From: Daphnia pulex | Lineage: Eukaryota > Arthropoda > Branchiopoda > Diplostraca > Daphniidae | NCBI RefSeq assembly: GCF_021134715.1 | Contig: NC_060025.1 | Span: 3,658,001-3,722,000 of the forward strand | Direction: 5' to 3' | Length of the DNA: 64,000 nt | Shown: piece after piece, positions 44,041 to 56,589 of the stretch | How positions within the stretch are numbered: the stretch's first letter is position 1 | Layout: every line of letters starts with the position of its first letter | Translations under genes and position numbers: made by a program | The notes under the pieces: model-generated | Database searches by the model: none | Told to the model about the DNA's origin: nothing | What the model saw: the letters and a program-made list of their open reading frames with translations, nothing else

Positions 44041-46330
44041 AGAAGAGAAAACAACCGGTGGATGATGGTTCAAAAATAAAAGACAATTGTCGTCAGTCTG
44101 ATTCTTTTTTTTCCCCCATCCGATAATTTCTTTCTAGCGTATCGAAAAGCTTTTAACAGAATCAAAAACGGAAACGAGCCCCCCTCTTCTCAATAGATAG
44201 ACATAGTATACGATAGACATTTAACGAAATGTTGCCAACTGCGTTATCGTCATGCTGTTAGACCTTGACGAAATCAAATATACCCAACAATATTATTATT
44301 TTTTTTCAAAATGGAAATGTGACGATGGGAAAGTTCAAAACTGCTCACAACTGGTGATGCCAAGCCGTCGAGATAATGAGGCTTAGCTTTCAGGCGGTTA
44401 TAGACTGATGAAAAGGTCCCTCAATCGGCTCGAGCAAATAATAACATCAATATAGAGCTCCTTTTGATAAATAAAACGGAACATTTTTTTGTTTTGTTTC
44501 AATGATATTTTCTCTGCACTTTGATTAACCGAGTGACTTTTGGATTGAATCCCGTCACGCTCTACAGAAAGTGAAACAACTTTTGTTTGATTAATTTCAG
44601 CCGGAAAACTTATTTTTTTTCGATCTTTTTTTTTATATCAAGGCATTCAAAGTTTAGGGCTGGTATTTCGGGAGACGCCTGATTCTGAGCATCCGAAGTG
44701 GATGGCAAAATTGGTATTTCGTCCACTATTTTGGGTGTGATCGGGCGTCTTGGTGGGTTACCCCGTTAAGTTTAGAGTAGTTGTGGAGTGTTATGTCAAA
44801 CCATACTCACATTTAATTAGAAGATTAAAATGGTGATTCGAAATCTATGTCTTGCATCCTCGTCTATTTCACACACACTGATCATAATACACAACAAAAA
44901 AGGGATAAGACAATAAGAGCGAAATAACAATGAGAATCTAGGAGGCGACCTATCGGGGGCCCCTAAGACAATAGTATAGATGTGACAGCGGAGTGATATG
45001 GATCGTGTAGTTGTGGGCTGTTGGGCCATTATATTTCATAAGAATACACTACTGGTTCATACCCTCGAATGCTGATCTTGTTTCTCTACCTCTTGTTGAG
45101 GACCTTTTTCTTCCTTGTGGTGTTGGATGTCTGAAACAGGTTCAAAGGGCTTTCTCGATCACTGCTCGTCTGTGTGCTTCGGCAAATTTTGGTTTCGTTT
45201 TCAATTGATAGCCGTTTCAGTTGAGTCAGAGTTTTCTGAATGTCAAATTAGTGGATGTTTAGCTTGTTTTCGAACACTCCCCCCTCTGCTGAGTGGGCTT
45301 GGTAGCCTAGTTCGTACTGGGCTTAGTGTTTTCCGGCTTTTGCCACACCTAAATCGAATTATGGATGAGATGCTTTGCCACCGTAGCTTAAACGAGTCAG
45401 TCCGTGCCCCTTTCTCCAAAGCGCTTGGACGTAGGATTCACTGTTAGTTGGGATTTACTTATTCTGGGAAAGTTTCTATTGCACGGATTCGACTTTATTT
45501 GGCTCTGCCGGCCGAGCGTATTCTTATCACGATAACTTAAGGATCGTGAGGAGGAAGATTAAAATAATGGCATAACTCTATAAATGAATTAATAACTCGA
45601 TAACTTAAATGGTTCCAGATTTTTCTGATTGGCATCTCTATTGCAAAAAATTTCCAGTTGATGTACAGTTACTCCCATAAAAATCCGACCACCCTTTTAA
45701 AAAAGAAATGCCGCCTATCGTTTCGTGGTGGAACTAAGTTCTCAATAAACATTGCGGTAGGTCATGGTTTTTATTTCATTTATTGAAACTTAACAAACGC
45801 CAAGAATGGATGCTGGTGCCTTGTAATTTATGGATTCATTTTGAAGACTTTCAAGTGGCGAAGGAATTCGTTGACTCGTTAATAACAGTTAACAATTGCG
45901 CATAGAGGGGCATAAAGCTAATGGGCGACTATATATAAAGACAGTTGCTTTGATATAAAAGAAAGAGAGTCCCTTGCTCAGCTAGTTGAACAACACCGTT
46001 CCAATTTCAGTATCTCAAATATTAGTAAAGAAGCAATGGAAATGTTATAATAGCACAAAAACAATACGAATGTACTTTTAAGCCAAATATAATTATTTTT
46101 CCTTTATTGTGCGTAAAGATAAAAAAAGAGGTGGAAATCTCAAATTTTAAGTAAACTTGCCTCAAAGATGTAGCTAACGAACGGCCAAGCGCCGTTTAAA
46201 TTTATTTGGTTTTATTCTGTTTTTAACCAAAAATATCTGAAAAAAATGAATTTCAACAAAACACAAAAATTATACTGGCGAGTGGGGAAAGATTATTTTA
46301 TTTTAGAAATCTAAGACTTAACATAGTTAT
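44040..46330. other. Long stretch without a supported gene
   Basis: An open frame at 45115-45447 lacks recognisable features. TATATAAAG at 45932-45940, followed about 45 bp later by short repeats, could be a relic promoter. A partly inverted block (GAGACGCCTGAT / GATCGGGCGTC) spans about 44672-44750. Confidence 0.3.
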
Positions 46331-47800
46331 TTATTTTACCATTATTAACCCACATCTTGAATGCCGAATGAATAAAAAATGTCCAAATTTTACTGTACAC
46401 CCTAATACACATTTATATATTTTACATATTTTACCTCTAATTTTTTGCAGATCTTCATCTGGCAACGGAATGAATAGATCCTCACATTCTCTCCTTTTCG
46501 TTCCCATTGGTGTTTTATTTATGCAACTCAATGTAGAGCGGGTTATAGAGCCCACTTATAAGGGCACCAGCATTTTTGCGAACCCCTTTCTTTTTGAGTA
46601 GCACCTACACTTTCAATTAGGGTCGTTTTGATAGGAAATTCACCCTGGATATCTTAATAAAGAAATATATATTATTTGTTATTAAAATTTATAAAAAGAA
46701 ATTTAAATCTTACCTCTGGTGCTCTTAATCAAAATCCTTTTTTTTCATTTCTGCTAGTTCATCACGCAATTTTTCCTCGTCACTTCCATCTTGTGGTGTT
46801 GAATAGGCAATGACTTCTTTAATACTGTTGGGGATTTGTTCATCTGTTGAATATGCTGCGACTTGTCGGAGTGGCATAACTTCCACCCTCGACACCATCA
46901 CGCGCATGGAGCGTATCCATTGAACTTCATCCTGTTGCAATGTAAGTGAACATTATATTCTATATAGGTGAAAGTGACTGTGCAAGGTAATTCTGCCTGT
47001 AGCACGCAATTCTTACCCACCTGCTTGGAGGCTGGCGACGTTACAACTGCTGCCGTGTTACAGTTAATGGCTAATGGAAGGTCGATTTTGCGTTTCTTAG
47101 CGGTGAAGGCTTGGCGCTTCTGAGCGATCTCAAAATCCTCGGTTGCTAAGTTTGCTTCAGCATAAAAAAAACATGAACAGGGCAAAATTGAAGAAAGAGC
47201 AAAAAACGGAGGAAGACGTTATCCCCTTTAGGCATAATCTTTCCATAATCTTTTCCAGAGCAAGGATAGAGGGGAGAGCAAAAAAAAGGGGGAAGAGGTG
47301 ATCCCCTCTAGACATCACCTTTAACACCGTAAACCACAATAGCGTTAAACTCAAAGACGACATTGAATGTTCGTAATTCAAAAATAAGATAAAAACGTAC
47401 TGGATACGCAAAATAATAATAAAAAATTAGACAAAACTAATATTTCAGTGTCTCTTAGACTAAGATACACGAAATGTTGACTAAGAGTCTTAGTGTTCAA
47501 AATTGGAATCGGTATTTTCATCAATACACAGCTTCTTGGCAGTTTTCCTAGCTTTTGCTCGGCACTCTTCGGCAACCAGGGCGTGTGTGACGAAATACTT
47601 CCTCGTCTTCTACGAGTTGCTCTTTCCAGAGATCTGACAAGCGGACCATAGCTCGATGCTGCTAAAACGCTGTTTATTTTGCCTTTTCCTCGTTGGCTGC
47701 ACTGTTCGCCAAATAAGCTCTTGGAGCATTCTTCTTCAACAGCTCAAAGATAAGCTATATCAATCTCCAGCCAATGCGAGCTTCCCTGATTTCAACTAAG
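46331..47800 (-). pseudogene. Decayed multi-exon minus-strand gene
   Basis: Open segments with splice signals run in order on the minus strand. About 47790-47510 reads LKKNAPRAYLANSAANEEK and MVRLSDLWKEQLVEDEEVF. About 47165-47026 reads EDFEIAQKRQAFTAKKRKID and SPASKQ, with a GTGGGT donor. An exon from 46932 to 46725 (acceptor CAACAG) reads DEVQWIRSMRVMVSRVEV and DEEKLRDELAEMKKKDFD then TAA. A last piece near 46560-46430 reads CEDLFIPLPDEDLQKIRG. Stops between segments suggest decay. The Glu/Lys-rich helical section resembles the piece at 29060-29200, so the two loci may share ancestry. Function unknown. Confidence 0.4.
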
Positions 47801-50800
47801 ATTTAAGAGAAATCTTTAATGTGTTTGGTTTTCAATTCTGCGGGGGATCCTCGTAGTAGTTTTTTGGGAGTGCGGAGCTGTTCAAAGCTGACACTGAAAG
47901 AGAAACCTGAAGGTTAATATTTTATCTAGTCCCGTAAATCGGTTCTTCTTCCTAATCGGAAGTTGCATTGCATTTACCAGAACTTTAAATAAAGTAGGGA
48001 CACAAATTCCATATCTTCTTGTGATATGGGGGTCTGTTTCTTCTTATAGGAGGAACCGCAAGATGTTTCAGTCTGCACTTAAAATACTTAAATTTAAATA
48101 TATTTTTTTACCATAAATATAGCTAATGGTACCCAAATTTCAGTTTTGTTGTAGAAACTACAGCACCCATGTATTATTGAATCACCCCCGTCCAAAAGTG
48201 GTGTTTTAACCCGCGGGAGATAGGCCTTATGGTTTCTCGCGCGGGAATTTTTAAAGTAGACTTAGAATAAAGCTACGAGTTTCATTTTTTTTTCCTTTGA
48301 AAGAAAAATGAATTTATGATATCCCTGACATTTTTATTTTAAATAAGGTGAACGGGATGTGTCTTTATCTTATCGTTCAGAAATATTAGATCACCCCAAA
48401 AATATGCCGCATTGCCTCTCCCTACTCGCGGCAAGGCCTTAGGTTATGGGGTTGGCCAAATGGGAGGAAATTCTTTGTTCAAGAATCCCGCCCTTTGTCC
48501 CCACACCCTAAGGCCATGCCGCTGGTAGGGACAGGACTTTATAACTAGCCAGTGGCCCTTTTGTTTCTACTTTTACTCCAAGTAACATCAATTTCAGATT
48601 CCAAGTAATTCATCCTAATGAATAAAAATGAAATTAAAGAAACAAGATATCCTACATTTGTTACAGACCGGCCAGGGAAACTTGAAATTTTCTTAAAGGG
48701 TCACTTGTAACAGTTCGTTACGGGGGGTTAAAGCTGATAAACTAAAGATGACGATTGTAGGAAGAATTCACTTTGTATTAGAGTACTAGCAGTAACATGC
48801 TTACACAATAATACATGGGATGCGAATAGTATACAATGCGTGTGTGATCTCCGATGGAGTCGCGCTTATATACCTACGGATGTTGGAAGGTTATAACTGG
48901 GCAGCTTTCTAATATCATAGAAAGCCTAAGGTCTTATAGCCTAGTCATGCGATGTTATTATAATGTAGTTAAGAAATTTAAGAATGCATTAGCAATCAAT
49001 CCCAAGGATGAACTCGTTCTTGATGCTAATCGTCTTATGGCGATTGCTCCCATTACACACTGTTTATTAAGTAACTATTTAAATTATATAGTGTAGTTCT
49101 TATCGCTTTGAGTAATTCTTTGTCAGCTAATGATCAAGAAACGAAAAATACTGTGAATACTTTGCTGTTCAACACTTGAAAGCTTTCCCTCTGTTCTACA
49201 ATCACAGATTTCATGGAATTATTTTTTGAAATTTCTCTTTCCGTGAAAGGAACCAATAGAACTTCATAGAATTTAACATCTTTGAATTCAACCACTGGTG
49301 GGGTCATGAAATCTCATATTAGTTTAGTTGATTTGAGGCCATTTTCGCAAGTGTTGCAGTCTATTCAAAATGTTCCTTAGAAAAAAAGTCGCCCCCACAC
49401 CACAAAACTCTAGCAGACGCACCAGAAAAAAAGATTAAACTAGATCTCAAAAGAAAACGAAAGAGAAGGAAAGAAAGTAAAATATGGTGGCAAAACGTTG
49501 TCCAAATGCTTTAAAAAATTAAAGCAAGAAAGAAAACGAAATCAACTGAGATAGAGAACTCCCCAGAGAAGTGTTGCTGTTTTCGATGTAAAAACAGTTC
49601 GCCTGTTGGATGAGCAAGTAAATGAACAATATCTTCAAACTACATTATCGCACTACAACTGGTTGCATTGATCGTTTAAAAATAATTAACAATGCTTAAA
49701 TTACACATTTCTCTAGCAATTTTGGACTCAAATATACCTCCGTGATTATTTCATTCTTTTCTCGTTGATGTAAGTGGAATTATCTAATTTTGACCGTGTT
49801 TGCTTGTCATCACTCACCGGCAATATGCAAATTTTACACGAGAATCACACACTCAAGAGTTATTGATGCGTAAAAAAATTCTAATCGAAGCTAAATTATT
49901 TTCGGTAAAGCATTTGTAATAAAAAATCTTTAAACCCCGATATCCTAACCCCTTTAATAAGATTTCAATTACAAATGAATCGTATAAAAGTGAAAAATTT
50001 TCTATCTTATCGCTATATTTCAAACCCTAAACAGAAGCAAACGGAAGCGGAGAAAATTGAAATTTTACGAAAAAATACATTATTTAAATTTTTAAAAAAA
50101 TCTCAATCTCGGCTTCAAAGCCAATTATTGAAAAAATATTAAAATTTTTTGAAGAGATGAGCTCTCATCATTTTAAAATAATTCGATTATTTTTAGGTGC
50201 AGCAGTTGACGAGAAAACTACTGCATAAAAACCGAAAAAAGGTCAAAATTTTGGCTACCCCCTCTCCATTTTTTCAAAAAATTCTCAAACTACAAAAGCT
50301 AGGCGATTGCGGTTTTTACCAATCGACTAAGCGAAATATTTCGCACAAAACTCAAATATTTTTTTTATTTTTAGGACCCCTAGCGATGATTTCCAAAAAA
50401 TCGAAATAGCCCCCAAAATGGTCTCTTTAAGTGGCGGGTGGCTTGTTAAAATTGTTTCATCTACGTAAAAATCAATTATCTCACTTGACAATTTTGTTTT
50501 CAATGGTCCAAGTGTTATGTTATTTATATTGAAAAGACCTTCGTCTAGCATTGAATTGCAGTTAATTATTTGTAATTGGTTAGCAACAGACGAAGTGTTA
50601 TTTTAAAATTAAAATTAGCTTGCACAAGCCTTTTTGCAACATTTTGGTACGCTTCGTAACGCATACACAGAATCTCATGGGTAGTCCCTATTCTCTAATT
50701 ATCTGCTCGTAATGCACCATATGATGAATTTTGTTGATCCCTTCCTTGAACATCGGGGAATGCAAGACAAAATTTTAAAAAATAACGAGATACAAGCAAT

Positions 50801-50810
50801 TCTAAAATTA
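47800..50810. other. Long stretch without a supported gene
   Basis: Mostly AT-rich. A basic open stretch near 49386-49520 (KKIKLDLKRKRKRRKESK) lacks a start or partner exon. A frame at 48854-49096 has no features. One hairpin is listed separately. Confidence 0.35.
48420..48530. repeat. 24-bp inverted repeat (hairpin) with 63-bp loop
   Basis: CCCTACTCGCGGCAAGGCCT at 48420-48439 pairs with its near-complement at 48507-48530, 22 of 24 positions allowing a 1-base bulge. The loop includes ATTCTTTGTTCAAGAAT, an inner inverted pair. Consistent with a small foldback element; a precursor of small RNA is possible. Confidence 0.65.
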
Positions 50811-51641
50811 GGGGAGACCGGGGCTATGTGAGAAATTTTTTTTCTTTACGCTGCCACTTCAATAAAAATAATAACTTTGAAAAATAAAAGTATAGGGGTG
50901 ATTCCCTGGCATTTATTTACATTTTTTAAATTTTTTCCTTGATTCATTTAATAGTTATGTGATGAAATGCCAAAAAGAAATGCCAAAAAACAAAAAATTT
51001 TGGGTTAAGCGGAACAGAGCCAGGGGTAAAATTAAACATCTTTTTCTCTGCAACGGCTTAATTAGATTTATTTAATAGTGCACTGGTGAGAAGGAAATTC
51101 ATTTCCCTTTCAGAAGTGCTGTACTTTTATTTATTTTATAGAGTAGAAGTGGAGATACTATTAAAAAAGTAGATTCGATCATTTTTCCTTTGTTTTGTTG
51201 CCAGGGGGCGCTTTTCTGGAAATAACGTTGATCTGGCAATACCTGTTTTACCCCGTTTTCCATGTCCCGTTAAACCCGAACCCAAACAACATTAAATAAA
51301 CTAAATTCTCGAACATTTAGGAACCCATTACAAAAAAAAATATACCACCGTAAACTAGAATAAAAATGCTATCAAATAGCTATCTGGGTTTTACAACAAT
51401 ATTTATTTCAGTATCAATAAAATAAAAAACTAAACGTCTTAAATATTTTTTAAGATTTCCATTTTTTAAAATTTCCCATAGAACAAGAAAAATAAATCGC
51501 AATTTCAAGAAATAAAGTTTATATGATAAATGAAACGTAATTTAACATACATTGTATTTTTCACAATTGTTTGATGAATTGTACATATTTTAATTGCCTT
51601 GTACATAATAGTCCCTTGTCCCTCATAGCCCCGGTCTCCCG
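50811..51641. mobile_element. Inverted-repeat DNA element (about 830 bp)
   Basis: GGGAGACCGGGGCTATG at 50812-50828 is exactly complementary to 51624-51640. The inside is AT-rich with segments resembling each other in opposite orientation (GGGTTAAGCGG near 51001; CCCGTTAAACCCG near 51272). There is no transposase. Target duplication not clear. Confidence 0.75.
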
Positions 51642-52180
51642 TACTGTGTGCACCATCGTTACAACAGGTGAAAATATAATATCCACAATGTTTCTCAATG
51701 CTAAAATAATGGAAAAGTGAATGTTTTTTCGGGAACTTTGTCACCAATTAACATCAGATAAATATTCAAAACGCCGAAATTTTGCCTACCTCTCTGGTGT
51801 GTTGAATAGTTTCCCTTTTGTCTGATTTTTTCGTCTCAAAAATTTGGGGATGGTTTGTTAGCGAGATCATAAAACTATACTGGAAACGTTCGATGCGACT
51901 GTTAAGTAAACATGCTTCAATTCAAAATTTGGGAGAGATTTATGCAAAGGCTCTATCATCGTTTTTTATAGCAAACCGGATCATCCCTTCACCGAAATCA
52001 TGCATTTAATCTAGGATCGAATTTTTTGCATAGTGATAATAACGACTCTTATTTATATCCGGACTCGAGGGTTTTGGAGCTATATCAACTGATATCAGTT
52101 AGCTTAAATCAAGCTTTATCTCAAACTTATATCAAGCTTATTATCAACCAGTTGCGATTACGTCGTCCAGACGGTAAATG
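51642..52180. other. Spacer
   Basis: No gene seen. 52080-52140 carries repeats of ATATCAA and AAGCTT. Confidence 0.35.
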
Positions 52181-52187
52181 CTCTTGA

Positions 52188-53630
52188 TGTTTTGGTGTGA
52201 AGAACTAGACGAATATGGCGCTCAGCAGGGTGCACCCGGTGTAGAAGAAGAAAGTCCCAACTTTGCCCATCGCCTTCAACATGTTTGAGAAGAACAAGAC
52301 GGCAAAAAAATTGCAAAACAAGTGGAAGGAGAAGCCGATGGCTCTCAGTAAAGCCCGGTATTCCGGAACATTTCGCCCATGATGATGAAGGGAACCTTAC
52401 TCATTCCGTCAGAATAAGTGATGAAGAAGACGATAGAACAGATGATTGGCAGCCATCTCAAGGATCTAGTCGATTCTTTGTCACCCCGTTTGTGTTAGAA
52501 GTAGAAAAATGTCTCCATTGCCGCCAGATGCACTGAAGAAGCCACGGCGAAACTGATGGAAAGCATCCGCCTTACGCACCGGTCCACTGGTCCAACTGCA
52601 ATTTTGCCGATTAAAATGCATTTATTTTTTGTAGGAATTTACCGTCAATGTTCGTACTAAGAATCCCGAGACGACGGTGAAAACCTGTTGGACAGCGTCG
52701 ACGATAGTCGTGGCGTATCTACTATCGATTGTGCTCTCGGCCGTTTGGAAATTGCTGACTGTAAATTATTCCAGTGGTCTGCTGGAATAGCATGATACCC
52801 CGTGAAATGCCCAGGGGTTTGACGACCGATCCAGTGGTCAGAACATCCCGAAATTGTTAAGTCTTCGATTTATTTCGATTGTTGCTGTTGTCGATGCGTC
52901 CTGGTATTCCTTAATCCTCCCAATTTCCGCCTCGACGTTAGTTTCTCTGTAAAATGAGTCATGAGAATTATTTTAATTTAATTGTTTTAACATAAAAGTT
53001 AATTGACAATAATACTTTCCGCGTAGGAGCTGAAGTTAACGTCGAGCTTCATGTTCCTGGCCGTTTGACAGGAGCCAGACAGGATATTTGAGCATCATGA
53101 AGATACCGTAGAGGAACAGGATCAGTAAACCGCCAAGAATCCAAGCATCGTCGCAACAACTCGCTCGTCTAAAGTCGCAGGCTACTCGCGTCTATCGCAA
53201 TTGATTTCAAAATGGGGAGTGTCAACAGAAATGAAAAATAATTTAATTAATCTTACCTCAGTGCCATCATTGCTTTGCTGACAGATGAGGACAAGTGCAT
53301 AAAAACCATTACAGCCCTTATTTCGTTTGGCTTATTGAAAATATTCCTTTTGCCATACTTGGAGAGTTACTTGAAAATCCGAAACTTGCGCCCTGATGTG
53401 GAAAAGAGGGATGAAAAAGAAAAAGTTCCCAAAACAACAATTGATGAACCGCCCCAAACACATCAGGAAATTGTCCAATCAAATTATATTTGAACAAGTG
53501 ATGTTGTAGTTGTAGTGTTGTACCAGTCGACAAACGCTCCGATGATGTAAGTTACCAAAATGCCCAGAGCCAAGGAGGAGGCTGTCAGAGATCCCGGTCG
53601 TCCATGAATTCTTGACGATTGGCATTCGCT
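52188..53630 (-). pseudogene. Facilitated sugar (trehalose-type) transporter relic
   Basis: Minus-strand segments, in order, match the 12-helix SLC2/Tret1-like sugar transporter. About 53610-53510 reads GSLTASSLALGILVTYIIGA (helix 4 region). About 53165-53040 reads ILGGLLILFLYGIFMM then KYPVWLLSNGQEHEARR, the PESPxWLLxxGR loop. About 52945-52870 reads NVEAEIGRIKEYQ. About 52740-52640 reads TIDSRYATTIVDAVQQVFTV (helix 8). About 52510-52190 reads VPFIIMGEMF, then one frame over AIGFSFHLFCNFFAVLFF and GKVGTFFFYTGCTLLSAIFV, then a TAG and FFTPK. The family imports sugars across the plasma membrane. Helices 1-3 are not seen, at least one frameshift (near 52360) and several stops occur, and an unrelated stretch (about 53230-53500) separates two exons. 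Confidence 0.75.
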
Positions 53631-53715
53631 CACCGTTTTTTATTGAAATCAATTAATTACTGAACTATTTTCTTAAGTAAAGGTAGTCTTTACGAAAATT
53701 TGACAGGCGGGAGAG

Positions 53716-53880
53716 GTGCATCCGGCAGCGAAATCCATCAGGAATCGCCATTCAACTAGACTTGTGCAACAATGTGTAGACCGAGAGTTATTGCAAGAAC
53801 TAGGAATGAAAGATTCTTCTCAATATGTGTTCTGTTGTGACGTTATACATAACTTGAAAAAGTACAAGGAGGTTAGTTTC
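53716..53880 (+). pseudogene. Partial relative of the 40.8 kb gene (exon one only)
   Basis: From about 53760 the frame reads LVQQCVDRELLQELGMKDSS to VIHNLKKYKE, close to the second half of exon one at 40781-40996, including the donor (GAG|GTTAGTTTCTACTC). One codon (Asp after Cys) is missing and the first about 35 codons are unrelated. No exon two follows. It starts just beside the sugar transporter relic. Confidence 0.65.
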
Positions 53881-53934
53881 TACTCCTCTAGTTTCTTTTC
53901 AGTTTCTACAAATTATTTATCCGTTCCAACCTAA

Positions 53935-54865
53935 TCTCATCCAATCTTAAGAAGTGTCCAAGTACAAAGACAAATATTAGAAATACCTAATGATGAAGAT
54001 GCATAATCATAACACATAGCAAGTTTCAACATTAAGTTTCAACAGCAGAAGCAAATTCACTGTTAGAAACTTCAGCAGTGATAACTGTACTTGCTGTGTG
54101 ACTGATTTTATTTTCTATAACTCACCATTCCCTGCATGCTGTTATCTTACAAACTGCTGATGATCTTTTTTTTTGTTCATTGAGGAGTTGACTAATCAGG
54201 TTGACATTATATAAGTTTACCTACCATGAAAAATACATACGTAATAAGCCTACATCTCTTCACCCATAGATTACCCATGTTTTTGTTTACATCTAATCTC
54301 AAATAAACAAGAAAAAACTAAACAAAATCCCAGGCCTATACTTTTATTAATTTTCATGAGTAAATTAGGATGAATTGTATATTTAAAATATCACTAAAAA
54401 ACGCAAAATATTCTAAACTGCGGAAATCCTGCATAGTTCAATGATTACATAAGTATAACTATGCTTAAATTATCAAAAACTCATTTTTTACTATCCCCGC
54501 AACGTTAAAAACATACATTGGCACAAGATCCTTAGGATATTCAGCGGATTGCAACGCAGCATCTGCAACTTATCTATAACGCAATTTTATTTTATTTTTA
54601 ATAATAATAAACGCGAAAAATGTTTGACCAATGTTGCAGTGCTTCATGAATTTTATTTTATGTAATGTGTATGTAAATATATTTTATTTACATGGGTTAA
54701 TGTGAGGATATGATGTGGATACGATCCACTTCATAACTGTGACATTTTTTGCACAAAACTTTGGGTGCAATGTAGTTGGGAGTGCCACACAGATTACCAT
54801 AGAAAGTAAAGTAGATAAAACATTTAACAAAGCTTACAAACAGTGACCACAAAGAGGTAAATCTT
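53935..54865. other. Spacer
   Basis: AT-rich, no gene seen. Confidence 0.35.
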
Positions 54866-54867
54866 AC

Positions 54868-54926
54868 TTTTGCCATTCACCATCAAAATCTAACTTTGTT
54901 GCAAGGCCAAAGTCTCCAATCTTCAG
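54868..54926 (-). pseudogene. Polo-like kinase exon fragment
   Basis: The minus strand reads LKIGDFGLATKLDFDGEWQK, containing the DFG motif of protein kinases in the exact context of Polo-like kinases (IGDFGLATK, then DGE). DFG binds magnesium in the active site. It is followed by a GTAAG donor. Only about 20 codons are present, and it is directly adjacent to an FTSJ1-like fragment, so it is a displaced piece rather than a gene. Confidence 0.65.
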
Positions 54927-54939
54927 TTGGTAAACTAGG

Positions 54940-55190
54940 AAGTAAGCTATAAATACCATCTGGTGCACCATCACAGACAACCAAATATGCCAAATCTGCC
55001 TGCTGTAGATAACTGTGTGATGTCACCTTGATTTTGAATGACACCAGGTAAAGGTGCCATCACTTTCAAATCTATAGCGAAAATTTTAGCAGAAACATTT
55101 TCATCTTTATTATGTTTTCTTTCTGGTTAAAACTTGGTTCCAACTGCCTGGAGCTGCACAGAGGTCCACTGCATTTTTAACTCCTTTAAA
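54940..55190 (-). pseudogene. FTSJ1/TRM7-type 2'-O-methyltransferase fragment
   Basis: Minus-strand segments read [17 protein letters not shown] (the SAM-binding DLCAAPGSW motif), then [19 protein letters not shown] and [11 protein letters not shown], then one frame over [15 protein letters not shown]. The order and wording fit FTSJ1/TRM7, which methylates tRNA anticodon-loop riboses. Stops (two around 55125) and frameshifts break it. No N-terminal or C-terminal part remains. Confidence 0.75.
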
Positions 55191-55300
55191 AGAACAAGAA
55201 TCAATATTAAATACCTAATAGCTATACACATTAAATATACCTTGGGATATACGAAATTCTTCATCAATTTGCAGTAGTTTAATTGAAAGCCGAATAAGCC
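55190..55300. other. Short spacer
   Basis: No feature seen before the inverted-repeat element. Confidence 0.3.
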
Positions 55301-55302
55301 CT

Positions 55303-56589
55303 CCCGTACGCGACAGATAGCTTAAAAGTACTTGTTTCAGCTTAGAAAAATGGAAAAAATCCCTTGTTTACTAAAAACTTAGTAAGCTTAACTTTGCAAC
55401 ACACAGAACCATGAAAAATATAAGCTAAACATAGCTTTCCCGTGGTGAGCTAAGGATTGCTATTTTTTCTGAAGCTTGATTCAGCTTACTCTCATCTATC
55501 CTAGAAAAAAAGGGGAAAATAAAGAAATGGCGCGCGCGCACCTTTCTCTAAGCTTAACTTAGCTAACTTTTATATTTCTATGCTTTTTCGTAAATTCTGG
55601 GTCACCTATCCAATTGGTGATGTGATGAGGGGTTGCTGCATTCCTTGTTGATGGTCTCCGTTGGTCCTGTTGTGGCATCATCTGATACGATTTAAATTCC
55701 AATAATGAATACTATCGAAATTACACCGAATATATTTTTCTCTTCTCTTCTTTTTCTCTTTCCCTTAATCCTTTTAATGCATCGTTATCACTTATTAAAA
55801 TTACCTTTAGCTAACATTGTTTTTATTGAATATATTACTCGATGTATATTTAGCCATTAGTTGATATGGCTTGCATGTGTTTATGAAAAATACTTGCAAT
55901 TTATATACATATTTTGTTTTTTATTCATAGAAAAAAAGCGCAGGGTATATCCGTAAGAAATTAGACTATAAAATAGTCAATTTATCGGTAAAAATACATT
56001 TAACATTATAGAATCTAGATTAAGAGAGCAGATGATGTACATATTGACTGCAGCATGCTGATTGCCTGATTATTAATAAAGAGAAAAGTTAGCTGTTTTC
56101 GGCTGTTTTCAGCTTATATAATCATTACTTTTCTAATCATATCATAGAATAAAGCTTAAATTAACATAAGAATTACATAGCATAAAATCAGAAAGAAAAT
56201 GTTAGCTGTTTTCAGCTTATTTTTTCCTTAGATGATAAAACGAAAGCTTGCCCAAGCTTTTATTTTCATTACTATTATTATTTAAAGCGATTTCAAGTAT
56301 TTTTAAGGTGAATCAAAACCTAGGAAGAAAAAGTAAAAGTAAGTTCAAGCTTACTAACAAAAGGTATGATCTGAGTTTAAGTCTGCCTGGTAAAATAAAA
56401 GTAATTTTCAGCTGAATAAAGCTTGACATAAAACATTATCGACGGAATAAAAAAAATCTAGCTACGTCAAGCAAAACTAACCTAACTCTTGGGCTACTAT
56501 GAAAAATATAAGCTAATGTAAGCTAACCTAAGCTTGGGAAACGGGGAAAAAAATAAAAAAGTACTTTTAAGCTATCTGTCGCGTACGGG
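55303..56589. mobile_element. DNA transposon-like element with 31-bp inverted repeats (1.29 kb)
   Basis: CCCGTACGCGACAGATAGCT at 55303-55322, continuing to 55333, is exactly complementary to 56559-56589. Inside, AAGCTTA, TTAGCTTA and AGCTGTTTTCAGCTT words are frequent in both orientations, more toward the ends. No transposase frame is present. Target duplication not identified with certainty. Confidence 0.85.

Noticed and set aside
45115..45447. 110-codon Cys/Leu-rich frame
   Set aside because: No start context, no domain and no splice partner; judged chance.
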